Shown in pieces: positions 18,187 to 27,090 of a stretch of DNA of 64,000 nucleotides (its first letter is position 1; every line of letters begins with the position of its first letter). The notes beneath the pieces are model-generated. The model had not been told where the DNA came from. It ran no database searches and saw nothing but the letters and a program-made list of their open reading frames with translations. The translations under genes and the position numbers were made by a program. Origin of the DNA: Neobacillus mesonae (lineage in GTDB: Bacteria; Bacillota; Bacilli; Bacillales; Cytobacillaceae); NCBI RefSeq assembly GCF_001636315.1, contig NZ_KV440949.1:3776973-3840972 (forward strand), read 5' to 3'.

Positions 18187-18570
18187 TTAGCAATTACAAA
18201 TCATTAAAACATTTCCATCTAAATCTTGAAAGTTAAAATAGGCAAAATGACCAATACGTTCTATTTCCTTAACAATAGTTATTCCTTTTTCTGTAATAAA
18301 ATGGTACGCTTCATCAATATCTTTGGCGAAGAAATTAAATAAAACATGCTCCGAGGGTTTTAATTTAAACCCTGGATCAAACGTGTGGTCATCGAGAGTT
18401 AGTCCAGTTTCAGAGGTAACAGGGATGTTGTAGACAGGAGATTCAACAAGATCCGTTTCAAATGGTAGCCCAAGTAAATCACTGTACCATTCCACGGATC
18501 TTTTGAGGTCACTCACATGAATAAAAACGTTGTTAACCTTACAGGCAATAGGAGAGCTAATCAAATTCAC
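18187..18570 (-). CDS. VOC (glyoxalase-fold) protein
   Basis: A 127-aa vicinal-oxygen-chelate protein with KVNNVFIHVSDLKRSVEWY at the N-terminus, LGLPF, and the C-terminal module FNFQDLDGNVLMIC. The first metal-ligand position is His in VFIHVS. Start is GTG with an AGGTGG site. Substrate unknown; it could be a thiol-conjugating or dioxygenase-like enzyme. Confidence 0.83.
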   Translation of the reverse strand: MNLISSPIACKVNNVFIHVSDLKRSVEWYSDLLGLPFETDLVESPVYNIPVTSETGLTLDDHTFDPGFKLKPSEHVLFNFFAKDIDEAYHFITEKGITIVKEIERIGHFAYFNFQDLDGNVLMICNC

Positions 18571-18751
18571 AATTATTCCACCTTATAACGGATTTTATTT
18601 TATTAATTCCACAAAAATGATGAAATTCCTTTGAAAATTTTATAAAAATTATATAAAGCGAATATATATAGAAGTGAATGTAATTGATTAAGAAACAGTA
18701 GTTTTTTGTTTTAAAAATGGATCAAGAAAAATTTTAGAGAGGGGAAGAAAT

Positions 18752-18955
18752 ATGTCTGAACAAGGTTGCATAAAATGCGGAAGCAAAGATGCGGCGAAAA
18801 AGGAAGTTGCGATGACTGGAACTGGATTATCTAAAATGTTTGATATTCAGCATAATCAGTTTATCGTTGTATATTGCAAGAATTGCGGGTATTCCGAATT
18901 CTACAATAAGGCATCTTCTACGGGATCAAATATACTGGATTTATTTTTTGGTTAG
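18752..18955 (+). CDS. Small zinc-ribbon protein
   Basis: A 67-aa protein with a Cys4 zinc ribbon: CIKC near residue 6 and CKNC near 42. The central LSKMFDIQHNQFIVVYC segment is typical of short Bacillus zinc-ribbon proteins often named nucleic-acid-binding without direct evidence. A GAGAGGGG ribosome site precedes the ATG. Monocistronic, with a weak terminator downstream. Confidence 0.82.
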   Translation: MSEQGCIKCGSKDAAKKEVAMTGTGLSKMFDIQHNQFIVVYCKNCGYSEFYNKASSTGSNILDLFFG

Positions 18956-18978
18956 TAATATAAGGGAATTACGATTGG

Positions 18979-19013
18979 GGCATTACTTTATAGGGTAATG
19001 TCTTTCCTTTTTT
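18979..19013 (+). terminator. Weak terminator after the zinc-ribbon gene
   Basis: Imperfect stem GGGCATTAC/GTAATGTCT followed a few bases later by a T7 run. Confidence 0.5.
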
Positions 19014-19207
19014 TGATTTACTGACAGTTAGCTAAATCTGGTTGGGGGCCGCGTGATGAAAGAATAGGAAGGAATATAGGTATTTTTGACGAATAAGTAT
19101 TATTAAAAAAGTGGAGTTCAGGTCGAGTTGTTTATGGGTGAGGAAGATTTAGCTTAAATTAATTTTTTTCGACTGTTCATTTTTTGTTGAGGGGAAGAAG
19201 GATCAAT

Positions 19208-19396
19208 ATGTTTGTGGTTAATATGCTATTAGCAATTACAGTAATGCTAATACTAATTTCGGTGCTAATATTCTTCATCTATAAATTATCCCGAACAAAA
19301 AAGGACCTTTATTCTTGGTTTATACTAATAATCACTATCTTTTTTTTTACTCTCGCGGTATGTCAAAGTTTACGTTGGTTTAACATAGGGATTTAA
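19208..19396 (+). CDS. Small two-segment membrane protein
   Basis: A 62-aa protein with membrane helices at about residues 4-25 and 34-54 joined by a basic loop (KLSRTKKD). Start ATG at 19208 is preceded by AGAAGG. No family recognised. The ABM-domain gene follows 43 bases downstream. Confidence 0.6.
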   Translation: MFVVNMLLAITVMLILISVLIFFIYKLSRTKKDLYSWFILIITIFFFTLAVCQSLRWFNIGI

Positions 19397-19439
19397 ATTT
19401 TTTATAACAATAATGTTAATCAGCAAAGGGGAAAATTAA

Positions 19440-19730
19440 ATGGTATTAGAAGCTGCTATGCTGCAAGTTAAGGAAGGTATGGAAGCGGAATATGAAGAAG
19501 CATTTTGTAAAGCATCGGAAATTATTTCTTCAATGAAGGGCTACATATCTCATGAATTACAAGGTTGTATGGAAGTTAAGGGGAAATACTTATTATTGGT
19601 TGAATGGGAGACATTAGAAGATCACACAGTTGGGTTTAGACAATCCAAAGAATATCAAGAATGGAAAAGGCAGTTACATCATTTTTATGATCCATTTCCA
19701 ACCGTTGAACATTTTGAGAAAGTTAAGTGA
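19440..19730 (+). CDS. Antibiotic-biosynthesis-monooxygenase (ABM) domain protein
   Basis: A 96-aa ferredoxin-like ABM protein. It opens with VLEAAMLQVKEGMEAEYEEAF, has the central Gly-Tyr (MKGYISHELQ), then LVEWETLEDH and the C-terminal FRQSKEYQEWK helix followed by FYDPFP. Proteins of this size are usually dimeric and include haem-degrading and quinol monooxygenases, but the name implies no specific reaction here. An AGGGGAAA site precedes the ATG and a terminator follows. Confidence 0.87.
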   Translation: MVLEAAMLQVKEGMEAEYEEAFCKASEIISSMKGYISHELQGCMEVKGKYLLLVEWETLEDHTVGFRQSKEYQEWKRQLHHFYDPFPTVEHFEKVK

Positions 19731-19745
19731 TTCTTCAATTAAGAA

Positions 19746-19777
19746 TGCGTTTCTGTGATAAACAGGAACGCTTTTTT
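19746..19777 (+). terminator. Rho-independent terminator after the ABM gene
   Basis: Stem GCGTTTCTGT/ACAGGAACGC with one wobble, 5-nt loop and T6. Near copy of the PrsW-gene terminator. Confidence 0.87.
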
Positions 19778-19818
19778 AATAATGAGCAAGTAAAATTTAT
19801 AGGAAAGAGGTGTCCTTG

Positions 19819-20361
19819 TTGTTATATCAAAAAGAAAGTTTAAATGTTCGGCATTTACAAGACGAAGATAAGCTTTTTTTGGCTAAATGGCTTTCCAACC
19901 CTGCTGTCCTTGAATTTTATGAAGGCAGGGATAACCCATTTGATACAGAAAAAGTAGCAAATGTATTTTTTAATGGTGAAGCTGAAGTGGAAAAATGTAT
20001 TGTAGAATACAATCAAATAAGGATTGGGTACATACAGTTTTATCAAGTGAATGAAGAGACGAGTAAGATAAGAGACTACGGTACGGAAGAAATTATATAT
20101 GGGATTGACCAGTTCATTGGTGAACCAGAATATTGGAATAAAGGGATTGGGACTCTGCTTGTCAATTCAATGGTAGAGTATCTAGTTGAAAAGAAGCAGG
20201 CTAACAGAATCATTATGGATCCACAAATATCTAATGTCAGGGCATTAAGGTGTTATGAAAAGTGCGGATTTAAAAAGGTTAGAATTCTACCAAAACATGA
20301 ATTTCATGAGGGCCAGTATAGAGACTGCTGGTTAATCGAATATAAAAATCTGCAAACATAG
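19819..20361 (+). CDS. GNAT acetyltransferase resembling the AAC(6')-Ie aminoglycoside acetyltransferase
   Basis: An about 180-aa GNAT protein. It follows the AAC(6')-Ie domain along most of its length: VLEFYEGRDNPF near residue 30, EEIIYGIDQFIGEPEYWNKG near 92 with the acetyl-CoA loop GIGT after it, IIMDPQISNVRALRCYEKCG near 135 and LPKHEFHEG near 160. No phosphotransferase domain follows. Start uncertain: GTG 19810, TTG 19816 or TTG 19819; the last is best spaced from GGAAAGAGG. Aminoglycosides may or may not be its substrate in this host. Memory-based family match. Confidence 0.8.
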   Translation: MLYQKESLNVRHLQDEDKLFLAKWLSNPAVLEFYEGRDNPFDTEKVANVFFNGEAEVEKCIVEYNQIRIGYIQFYQVNEETSKIRDYGTEEIIYGIDQFIGEPEYWNKGIGTLLVNSMVEYLVEKKQANRIIMDPQISNVRALRCYEKCGFKKVRILPKHEFHEGQYRDCWLIEYKNLQT

Positions 20362-20412
20362 CAGATTAAATTAATTAGTGTAGTATAAATAAATCGGGAG
20401 AGATGGACGCTA

Positions 20413-20544
20413 ATGGGGTTCTTGGTAATTGCAATCTTATTGGTATTTTTGTTTGACTTCACAAAGTTAAGAAAACAAAATCAAACAATTATTGATCAGA
20501 ATGAAAAGGTTATTTCTCTACTAGAAGAAATTAAAAATAAATAA
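20413..20544 (+). CDS. Very small membrane-anchored protein
   Basis: A 43-aa frame: one hydrophobic helix (about residues 2-15) followed by a charged coiled-coil-like tail rich in Gln, Lys and Glu. A GGGAG site lies 12-16 bases upstream. This one-helix-plus-tail design is common among unannotated Bacillus small proteins. No homologue recalled. Confidence 0.55.
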   Translation: MGFLVIAILLVFLFDFTKLRKQNQTIIDQNEKVISLLEEIKNK

Positions 20545-20610
20545 CTAAATTTGAAATACAGTTGATGTGGTATTTTCTTAAAAATCCGCTTCCTATTTAC
20601 ACACAAACAG

Positions 20611-20638
20611 GCGCTGATCTTTTTATAAGGATCAGCGC
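20611..20638. terminator. Hairpin, possible terminator
   Basis: Perfect 9-bp stem GCGCTGATC/GATCAGCGC with a 10-nt loop that contains T5. There is no T-run after the stem on either strand, so termination is uncertain. Confidence 0.4.
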
Positions 20639-20800
20639 TCAATTTCTAAATAGGGCCGACAGTGGACTAAAGGAATTTTAGAGAATTTTTAATATAGAAA
20701 TATTGCGGAAGAATCGGATATTTCATAATAAGGCGGTTTAGTAGTTTCAGGAAAGATTTGAAGTACTGTTTTGCCTTAATAAGCCTAAGTTGTATAGAAT

Positions 20801-20923
20801 TTAAGATTCTTTTTTATATGTCTTCATTTTTCTATTTTGCTGCAACAGCAAATCTAATTTACGAATAAGTATTTCCTTCTTTTTTTTCCTCTCAAGCACT
20901 TTACTTTTAAGATTAAATGACAT
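20801..20923 (-). CDS. Small highly basic protein, tentative
   Basis: A 40-aa Lys/Arg/Leu-rich frame with a central KKKKEI segment and heptad-like leucines. A GGGGTG site lies seven bases before the ATG on the minus strand. Its size and charge recall the FbpB-type small basic proteins, but I see no specific motif. The TAA is followed by AT-rich sequence without a clear terminator. Confidence 0.4.
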   Translation of the reverse strand: MSFNLKSKVLERKKKKEILIRKLDLLLQQNRKMKTYKKES

Positions 20924-21402
20924 ATTTGCACCCCAAAAAAATATAGAATTCTGATTATCAAATTCATATAATCAGACTTATGGCTTAACCATTATATTAT
21001 TCGACAATATTCTCGTTTTTTTGTACATCGTCTCTTAAAATTATCCTCTAAAGGGAATAGGTAATACCAAATATTTCAAGGGTGACACTTCTTTTTTCTT
21101 ATCAAAATGATTTATTTAGTAGGTATATAGATTGTTTTGTTAGGAAGAAAATGAGTATGAGTGTAGTGAATTATTTTTTTAAGTATATGAATCAAGTATG
21201 TACAACCATTTGGCAACCTTTTTATATAAAATAGAAATTCAGTAAAGCAAAAAATTTGAATGGTAAAGCATACGTACAATGGAGATATTAAAAAACTGTA
21301 AAAAAATCATCAAATGATTGAGAGGATGTTTTATAAAAATGTAGAATCTTATACAGAGGTTATTTTTAGAAAATTCTTGGTATTATGAAGGAGGAGAGAT
21401 AC
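20924..21402. other. AT-rich intergenic stretch
   Basis: No convincing gene. It holds a perfect 9-bp hairpin TCTGATTAT/ATAATCAGA (20950-20976) next to the small basic gene, and a 27-codon frame at 21151-21234 with an AGGAAG site that is too short to judge. Confidence 0.4.
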
Positions 21403-21873
21403 TTGCGTCGAATTGACTTGCTTTTAAATGTCCTGGATTCAACTTTCGATAAAGAGAGTTGGTATGCACCCTTTAAACATTCAATAGAAGGACTTACAGC
21501 GGAACAAGCTATCTGGAAACCATCTGGAAAGGCTACAAAAACCATTTGGGAGAATGTTAATCATCTTATATATTACAAAGAGAGACTTGCTGAAACCTTG
21601 CAGGGGCGTGAATGGACACATAATCTCGACGGTGATGAAACCTTCTATCTCACCAATCAATCTAATGACGATAACGAATGGAAAAAAGTCGTTGAACGTG
21701 CCGAAAAAGCTCAACGTAATTTAAGACAGGTATTGACTACAATTTCCGATGAAAAGCTTGACGAAAATTCACTTGAGGGGAAATTACTTGACATCATGCT
21801 TCATGATGCTTATCATACAGGGCAAATTATTCAATTAAGAAAAATGCAAGGGACTTGGCCGTCAATTCGTTAA
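21403..21873 (+). CDS. DinB-superfamily protein
   Basis: A 156-aa DinB-like helical bundle: DKESWYAPFKHSIEGLTAEQ near the N-terminus, then His in VNHLIYYKERL (about residue 55), and DIMLHDAYHTGQIIQLRK (about 132-149), which supplies the second and third metal ligands. I favour the TTG at 21403 because AAGGAGGAGAG sits five bases upstream; the ATG at 21385 lies upstream of that site. A weak terminator follows. Confidence 0.87.
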   Translation: MRRIDLLLNVLDSTFDKESWYAPFKHSIEGLTAEQAIWKPSGKATKTIWENVNHLIYYKERLAETLQGREWTHNLDGDETFYLTNQSNDDNEWKKVVERAEKAQRNLRQVLTTISDEKLDENSLEGKLLDIMLHDAYHTGQIIQLRKMQGTWPSIR

Positions 21874-21942
21874 TTGAACAAAGAATTTTTTGTTTTGATG
21901 AATTAATGATAAGGTAAGGTCTCCATAGTTGTTCCATTAAAT

Positions 21943-21976
21943 GACGCATTTCTCGACAAAGAAAGTGTCTTTTTTA
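21943..21976 (+). terminator. Terminator after the DinB gene
   Basis: Stem GACGCATTTCT/AGAAAGTGTC with a one-base bulge, 6-nt loop and T6. The remaining stretch to 22212 holds a short direct repeat (GTTTAA three times near 22118) and no gene. Confidence 0.65.
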
Positions 21977-22212
21977 TTGTACAGGATTCTACAACCACAC
22001 TTTTAGTAATTGGACATAGTCGGTAAATAACGTTTTTATGATATTATTGCGAAAAAAATACCCGTATCAAAACAGGTAATCAAAAAATAGATGCTAACAA
22101 TAAAAGGGGATAGTTTAAGTTTAAGTTTAAGAGGGCTTTTGTCTCTATTCTCTCTTAAGGGTGGAGAACGTTTCTGAACCCCACCCCTATAGCGCTGAAA
22201 TCATGGCGTTTG

Positions 22213-22410
22213 TTATCGGACTGGTGCCGCTAATGGTACGGCAAACAAAGGAGCGGATCCATTATGAAAAAAGTGGGTATAGACAGGGTGATGGTGTGCC
22301 GTTGAAACTAAAGGTGGATCATATTGAGATGGAAAAACTTGAGGTGGATAATAGTGAAGTGGACAGCCTATCCATCCACCATAAGGGATACCAAAAGGCA
22401 TATTATGCAT
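22213..22410 (-). CDS. CotD-like spore coat protein, short form
   Basis: A 65-aa Pro/Tyr/His-rich protein. FPSQYDPPLVSTAHHHPVYT recalls the 'P-x-Q-Y-D-P-P-x-V-S-P' core of CotD-type inner coat proteins; the usual His-rich C-terminal half is absent, so it is a short or truncated member. AAGGAG eight bases before the ATG is ideal, and a sigmaK-type -10 (CATAGACTA) lies 38 bases upstream of the start. The opposite-strand frame 22161-22439 lacks a ribosome site. Family assignment from memory, moderate. Confidence 0.6.
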   Translation of the reverse strand: MHNMPFGIPYGGWIGCPLHYYPPQVFPSQYDPPLVSTAHHHPVYTHFFHNGSAPLFAVPLAAPVR

Positions 22411-22447
22411 TAAACACACTCCTTAAACATTTGTCCTGATTCACCAA

Positions 22448-22456
22448 TAGTCTATG
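22448..22456 (-). promoter_or_regulatory. sigmaK-like -10 element of the CotD-like gene
   Basis: Minus strand CATAGACTA fits CATANNNTA. Sixteen bases upstream is CC rather than the consensus AC, so only the -10 half is convincing. Confidence 0.45.
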
Positions 22457-22752
22457 CAAATTCTTTATCTTCGGACTAGTTGGATACCTATTTTGGAACT
22501 AAAAGTGGTGCATAAAATTATTTATATTCCTCCAAATAAAAGGACAGAAAAGCAAAATTAAAATACATACGTTGTCATTATAGATATTTAATCAAATTAT
22601 TATTTTTACGAATTAAATGGAACACTGAAACCATATTCTTTTTTTGTTGTCTTTAATGGAAAATGGAATATAATTGTATTATAGAGTTCACTAAATTGTC
22701 ATAAATAATGTTTGTCATAAATGGGATTGGAGAAAAAATTGGGGGGATTAAA
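22457..22752. other. AT-rich intergenic stretch
   Basis: No gene seen. It separates the minus-strand spore gene from the plus-strand small membrane-protein gene and ends in the strong GGGGGGA ribosome site of the latter. Confidence 0.4.
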
Positions 22753-22974
22753 TTGTTTAGAGCAGCGGCTGCGGGTGTGCTCGGGTTTATTTTGATTTTT
22801 GTTGAGTCGATGATTGTGATGAAGTTAAAGGGATATGCAACGATTGAATTTGGAGGCATTGCCCCATTTATTAACGTATGGGCCATGAATTTCTTTTTCG
22901 TCTTTGCGATTCTTACACAGCTTACGAATTGGTATGGGAGTAAAAACCGTTTAGAGGAAGATCAAAGTTATTAA
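22753..22974 (+). CDS. Small two-segment membrane protein
   Basis: A 73-aa protein with helices at about residues 3-24 and 37-58 and a charged C-terminal tail. I start it at the TTG 22753 because GGGGGGA lies six bases upstream; the ATG at 22708 has no such site. No family recognised. A strong terminator follows. Confidence 0.7.
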   Translation: MFRAAAAGVLGFILIFVESMIVMKLKGYATIEFGGIAPFINVWAMNFFFVFAILTQLTNWYGSKNRLEEDQSY

Positions 22975-22982
22975 TGATGACG

Positions 22983-23027
22983 AAAGCACCACAATCTCGC
23001 ATTTTTCGATGATTGTGGTGCTTTTTA
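22983..23027 (+). terminator. Rho-independent terminator
   Basis: Perfect 11-bp core stem GCACCACAATC/GATTGTGGTGC, extended by A-T pairs, 14-nt loop, T5. Confidence 0.88.
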
Positions 23028-23103
23028 TATTTTATGATTTTTGTTGTTGTACTTATCAGTTTAGACCGATGTTTTTTAGAAGCGATGTAATGAATAGTCC
23101 CGA

Positions 23104-23130
23104 TAAAAAAACAGGGAATAATTCTCCTGT
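23104..23130 (-). terminator. Terminator of the pot operon
   Basis: Minus strand stem ACAGG-GAAT/ATTC-CCTGT with one bulge, followed by T7. It lies 30 bases past the potD stop. Confidence 0.7.
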
Positions 23131-23162
23131 TGCTATGAACCAGAAAAATCATCCCCCGTGTT

Positions 23163-24236
23163 TTATTTCCGATGCATTTTAAATTGTAAGAAAAGCTCGT
23201 TGTATGTGGCTAGGTTGCGTTTGCCTAGGTTTTCGTATACTTCGAGTTTTTTGGTTAGTTCGGGTGTTGGGTAGAAACGCTCGTCTTCTACGACCTCTTT
23301 TGGCATATATTTCAGGGCTGCTTTGTTAGGCGTTGAGTAGCCCACATAGTCGGTGTTTTTGGCGGTGACTTTTGGGTCGAGCATAAAGTTAATGAACTTA
23401 TGGGCTCCTTCGATGTTTTTGGCTGTTTTCGGAATAACCATATTATCAAACCACAGGTTGGAGCCTTCCTTAGGCACCACATAGTCCAAATCTTCATTCT
23501 CCGACATTATTTCAGAAGCATCCCCCGACCACACTAGACCAATAGAAGCTTCTTCATTAGCCATCAGCATCTTAATTTCATCGCCGACAATCGCCTTGAC
23601 ATTTGGTGTGAGCAGATCCAGTTTGTTCTTTGCTTCAAGCAAATGCTTCTTATTCGTATCGTTCAACGAATAGCCTAAACTGTTCAGCCCCATTCCCATG
23701 ACTTCACGGGCGCCGTCGATTAACAGAATCTGATTTTTTAAATCAGGGTCCCATAGGTCGTTCCAGCTGGTAATTTTTTTACCATGAAGCATTTTGGGAT
23801 TATAAACAATTCCGACCGTGCCCCAGAAATAAGGAACGGAATATTTATTCTCGGGATCAAACGGCAGATCCATAAAGCGCGGATCAATATTTTTTAAATT
23901 CGGCAGCTTCGAGTGATCCAGCGGAATTAATAAATCTTCCTGCCGCATTTTATCGATCATATATTCAGACGGAACAGCGATATCATAACTCGTACCGCCC
24001 TGCTCGATTTTGGTCATCATCGCTTCATTGGAATCGAACGTTTCATAGATTACCTTGATGCCGGTTTGTTTTTCGAACTTTTTAATTAAACTTTCGTCAA
24101 TATAATCGCCCCAGTTATAAACTGTCAGCGTGTTGGTGCCGGAATAGCCCTGTGAGGTATTCAGGCTTGAAATCGCATATAAAATAATCGCTGACGATAC
24201 GGCGATAATCAGGAAAAAACGGACCAAGTGGTTCAT
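23163..24236 (-). CDS. potD: Spermidine/putrescine ABC transporter, substrate-binding protein
   Basis: A 357-aa PotD-family protein with an N-terminal membrane anchor/signal (about residues 5-22) and no lipobox Cys. The mature start LTVYNWGDYIDESLIKKFE is diagnostic of PotD/PotF. SYDIAVPSEYMIDKM and the YVVPKEGSNLWFDNMVIPK segment line the polyamine pocket in the family. Its ATG overlaps the potC stop by four bases. Last gene of potABCD; the potR regulator often found upstream in Bacillus is absent. Confidence 0.94.
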   Translation of the reverse strand: MNHLVRFFLIIAVSSAIILYAISSLNTSQGYSGTNTLTVYNWGDYIDESLIKKFEKQTGIKVIYETFDSNEAMMTKIEQGGTSYDIAVPSEYMIDKMRQEDLLIPLDHSKLPNLKNIDPRFMDLPFDPENKYSVPYFWGTVGIVYNPKMLHGKKITSWNDLWDPDLKNQILLIDGAREVMGMGLNSLGYSLNDTNKKHLLEAKNKLDLLTPNVKAIVGDEIKMLMANEEASIGLVWSGDASEIMSENEDLDYVVPKEGSNLWFDNMVIPKTAKNIEGAHKFINFMLDPKVTAKNTDYVGYSTPNKAALKYMPKEVVEDERFYPTPELTKKLEVYENLGKRNLATYNELFLQFKMHRK

Positions 24237-25048
24237 CGTTTCCGCACCCCCATTCCGCTCGGCTTATTCCGTTGGGTGATAAAGTAATAGATTACCACTA
24301 AAGCAAAAGTGAACAGGAACAGCAAGGCCGATAAAGCATTAATATTCAAGGAAATGCCGCGGCGTGCTAACGAATAAATTTCAACGGAAAGCGTTGAAAA
24401 ACCATTTCCGGTGACAAAAAACGTAACCGCAAAGTCGTCTAAAGAATACGTTAACGCCATGAAAAATCCGGCAAAAATCCCTGGTGAAATATAAGGAATA
24501 ATGACCTTCGACATCACATCCCAGCTACTTGCCCCAAGGTCTCTTGCAGCATCAATCAGTGACGGACTCATCTCCGTTAATTTTGGCAGCACCATCAGCA
24601 CCACAATCGGAATGCTAAAAGCAATATGTGACAAGAGAACCGAGTAGAATCCAAGTTTAATGCCTGCCATTGTAAACAAAATTAGAAACGAAGCCCCGAT
24701 AATAACATCTGGGCTGACAATCAGCACATTGTTGAACGACAATAACGCATTTTTGGTTTGCCGTCTTTTGGCCATATGGATGGCTAAAGCACCAAAGATG
24801 CCAATGATTGTTGAAAAAAGGGAAGATAACAGGGCAACCACAATCGTATTCAGAACGATAATGAGCAGCCTTGTATCGTGGAACAGCTCCCGGTACCATT
24901 CCAGGGAAAAGCCTTTAAAGCTATACATCGTCTCCCCGCTGTTAAAGGAGTAAAAAATGAGAAAGAAAATAGGTGCATACAGGATAAAAAAGATGATGAT
25001 CAAAAACAGTTTTGATAATAGAGTTAGTTTTCTATCCAAATTACACAC
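24233..25048 (-). CDS. potC: Spermidine/putrescine ABC transporter permease
   Basis: A 271-aa six-segment permease. The EAA loop, which docks the ATPase, reads DAARDLGASSWDVMSKVIIP near residue 172. FSLEWYRELFHD after the first segment is typical of PotC. The GTG start overlaps the potB stop. Order potA-potB-potC-potD with overlaps at each junction shows one operon. Confidence 0.94.
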   Translation of the reverse strand: MCNLDRKLTLLSKLFLIIIFFILYAPIFFLIFYSFNSGETMYSFKGFSLEWYRELFHDTRLLIIVLNTIVVALLSSLFSTIIGIFGALAIHMAKRRQTKNALLSFNNVLIVSPDVIIGASFLILFTMAGIKLGFYSVLLSHIAFSIPIVVLMVLPKLTEMSPSLIDAARDLGASSWDVMSKVIIPYISPGIFAGFFMALTYSLDDFAVTFFVTGNGFSTLSVEIYSLARRGISLNINALSALLFLFTFALVVIYYFITQRNKPSGMGVRKR

Positions 25049-25844
25049 CTCGCTTCCTAGTGTTAGTCAGTACCATGATCAATACCATGATAATAATCAA
25101 AAACACCGCAATAGTTGAACCCATTCCCCAGTCCTGTGTTACAAGAAAATGCTGTTCGATGGAGGTACCGAGCGTAATCACGCGGTTACCAGCGATAAGT
25201 CGTGTCAGCATGAACAATGACAGTGCTGGGATGAACGTTACCTGGCAGCCGGATTTTACACCGTCAATCGTTAACGGAAAAATCACACGGCGGAATGTAG
25301 TCCATTTGGATGCCCCTAAGTCGTTGGCAGCATCAATTAGGGTTGGATTCAGTTCGTTTAATGAGTTGAAAATTGGCAAAATCATAAATGGGATAAAGAT
25401 ATAGACCGATACAAACACAAAGCTGAAATCGGTAAACAAAATTTGCTGCTGGCCAATCCCAATGATTTTTAAAAAGCTGTTAGCAGCCCCGTACGTGCCA
25501 AAAATGCCAATGAAGGCATAGGCCTTTAACAGGAGGTTAATCCAAGATGGAACAATAATCAATAACAGCCACAGCTGCTTATGCTTTGTTTTTGTTAATA
25601 ACAAAGCGGTAGGATAGGCGATAATCAACGAAATCGCTGTGATTAAAAACGCATACCAAAATGAGCTGACCGTCATTTGTAAGTAAACCGGCGTAAAAAA
25701 TTTCCGGTAATTGTCCAGTGAAAAATGGCCCTCAATATCAAAAAATGAATAATAGACGATAAGGGCAATCGGTACAATAACAAAAACAAGAATCCACAGT
25801 AAATACGGTATTTTATATAAATTACGGGTCAGTTTATTTTCCAT
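25041..25844 (-). CDS. potB: Spermidine/putrescine ABC transporter permease
   Basis: A 267-aa six-segment permease; EAA loop [20 protein letters not shown] near residue 180. The N-terminus [16 protein letters not shown] matches PotB, so I start at the ATG 25844, which overlaps the end of potA by 11 bases. The longer frame to 25862 adds only six residues from inside potA. Partner of PotC in the channel. Confidence 0.93.
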   Translation of the reverse strand: MENKLTRNLYKIPYLLWILVFVIVPIALIVYYSFFDIEGHFSLDNYRKFFTPVYLQMTVSSFWYAFLITAISLIIAYPTALLLTKTKHKQLWLLLIIVPSWINLLLKAYAFIGIFGTYGAANSFLKIIGIGQQQILFTDFSFVFVSVYIFIPFMILPIFNSLNELNPTLIDAANDLGASKWTTFRRVIFPLTIDGVKSGCQVTFIPALSLFMLTRLIAGNRVITLGTSIEQHFLVTQDWGMGSTIAVFLIIIMVLIMVLTNTRKRGV

Positions 25845-26943
25845 GGCGGTCCACATCCGCATAGGTTTCTAAGCGCCGGTCAAACTCTTCTTCGGTCTCT
25901 CCAAGGCGCATTACGTGAATCGCCTCCGGATCAAAATAAAGTCCAATTTGATCACCGACATTTGCCTTTTTAGTCGAGTGAACAAGCCATTCGTTGCCGT
26001 CCTTGTCATAGCAGGAGATTTCATAATGAACCCCGCGGAATAATTGGGAATCAACTTTAACCTGCAGCTTGCCGCGCTCAAGTGAAGTGATTTCAAGATC
26101 CTCAGGACGGATGACAATTTCGACGGGCTCATTTGGGGTGAAGCCCATGTCCACACAGTCAAATTCGCGGCCGACGAACTCGACAAGATAATCTTTTTTC
26201 ATTTTACCGCTAACGATATTCGATTCCCCGATGAAATCAGCAACGAAGCGGTTAATCGGCTCGTCATAAATATCTGTGGGTGTTCCGCTCTGCTGAATGG
26301 TCCCTTTATTGATAACAAAGATTTCATCAGACATTGCCAGCGCTTCTTCCTGGTCGTGGGTGACAAAAATAAAAGTAATCCCAAGGCGGCGCTGGAGCTC
26401 GCGTAATTCATATTGCATTTCGGTCCGAAGTTTAAGGTCGAGGGCCGATAACGGTTCATCCAGAAGAATCACTTCCGGTTCGTTTACAATTGCCCGGGCG
26501 ATGGCCACACGCTGGCGCTGACCGCCAGACATTTCGCGGATTTCCCGGTTTTCATAGCCGGAAAGGTTAACGAAGCTAAGGGCTTCTTTTACCTTCGCTT
26601 GAATCTCGGCATTTTTTAATTTCTTGATCCGCAGCCCGAATGCCACATTTTCAAACACATTTAAATGAGGAAAAAGGGCGTAATCCTGGAAGACCGTATT
26701 AACCTGACGTTTATTGGCCGGTATTTGGTTGATTTTTTTACCATTAAAAAATATTTCCCCTTTAGACGGTTCCATAAATCCTGCAATAAGCCGCAAAATG
26801 GTGGTCTTACCGCAGCCTGACGGACCTAGGAGTGTATAAAACTTTCCACGCTCAATCTCGAAGCTGACATTATCAAGAACAGGCGGATCGTTATCGTATT
26901 GTTTCGTTACATTGTTAAATTGGATAATAGTGGCGTTTGCCAT
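25834..26943 (-). CDS. potA: Spermidine/putrescine ABC transporter ATPase
   Basis: A 369-aa ATPase: Walker [10 protein letters not shown] (about residue 39), Q-loop FQDYALFPH, signature MSGGQRQR, Walker [13 protein letters not shown], switch His FVTHDQEEA, then a C-terminal TOBE-like regulatory domain (about 245-345). A perfect GGGGGAGG site lies six bases from the ATG. First gene of the pot operon. Confidence 0.95.
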   Translation of the reverse strand: MANATIIQFNNVTKQYDNDPPVLDNVSFEIERGKFYTLLGPSGCGKTTILRLIAGFMEPSKGEIFFNGKKINQIPANKRQVNTVFQDYALFPHLNVFENVAFGLRIKKLKNAEIQAKVKEALSFVNLSGYENREIREMSGGQRQRVAIARAIVNEPEVILLDEPLSALDLKLRTEMQYELRELQRRLGITFIFVTHDQEEALAMSDEIFVINKGTIQQSGTPTDIYDEPINRFVADFIGESNIVSGKMKKDYLVEFVGREFDCVDMGFTPNEPVEIVIRPEDLEITSLERGKLQVKVDSQLFRGVHYEISCYDKDGNEWLVHSTKKANVGDQIGLYFDPEAIHVMRLGETEEEFDRRLETYADVDRHGK

Positions 26944-26987
26944 TTTCGACCTCCCCCTTTTGGGTTCATATTAGTGATTCAGGAACA

Positions 26988-27015
26988 ATTATACAGTAGG
27001 GAATGGAAATTTCAA
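26988..27015 (-). promoter_or_regulatory. sigmaA promoter of potABCD
   Basis: Minus strand TTGAAA (27015-27010), 16-bp spacer, TATAAT (26993-26988), 45 bases before the potA start. No operator-like palindrome overlaps it. Confidence 0.7.
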
Positions 27016-27042
27016 TAATTCTTTCAATATCTGATATAAGAG

Positions 27043-27079
27043 AAAACGCCCCGCTCCTTTTTAAGGAGCGAGGCGTTTT
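27043..27079 (-). terminator. Terminator of the DoxX gene
   Basis: Long GC-rich stem (AAAACGCC and GCTCCTT blocks with one mismatch), 3-nt loop, T4 on the minus strand. It sits between the DoxX stop and the pot promoter. Confidence 0.88.
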
Positions 27080-27090
27080 GGGAGAAGGGA

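Noticed and set aside
21151..21234. 27-codon frame with AGGAAG upstream
   Set aside because: Too short and without recognisable features; left in the description of the gap only.
22161..22439. 92-aa plus-strand frame
   Set aside because: Starts at a GTG inside a GGGTGGAG run with no upstream ribosome site; the antisense frame has an ideal site, plausible composition and a sigmaK-like -10.
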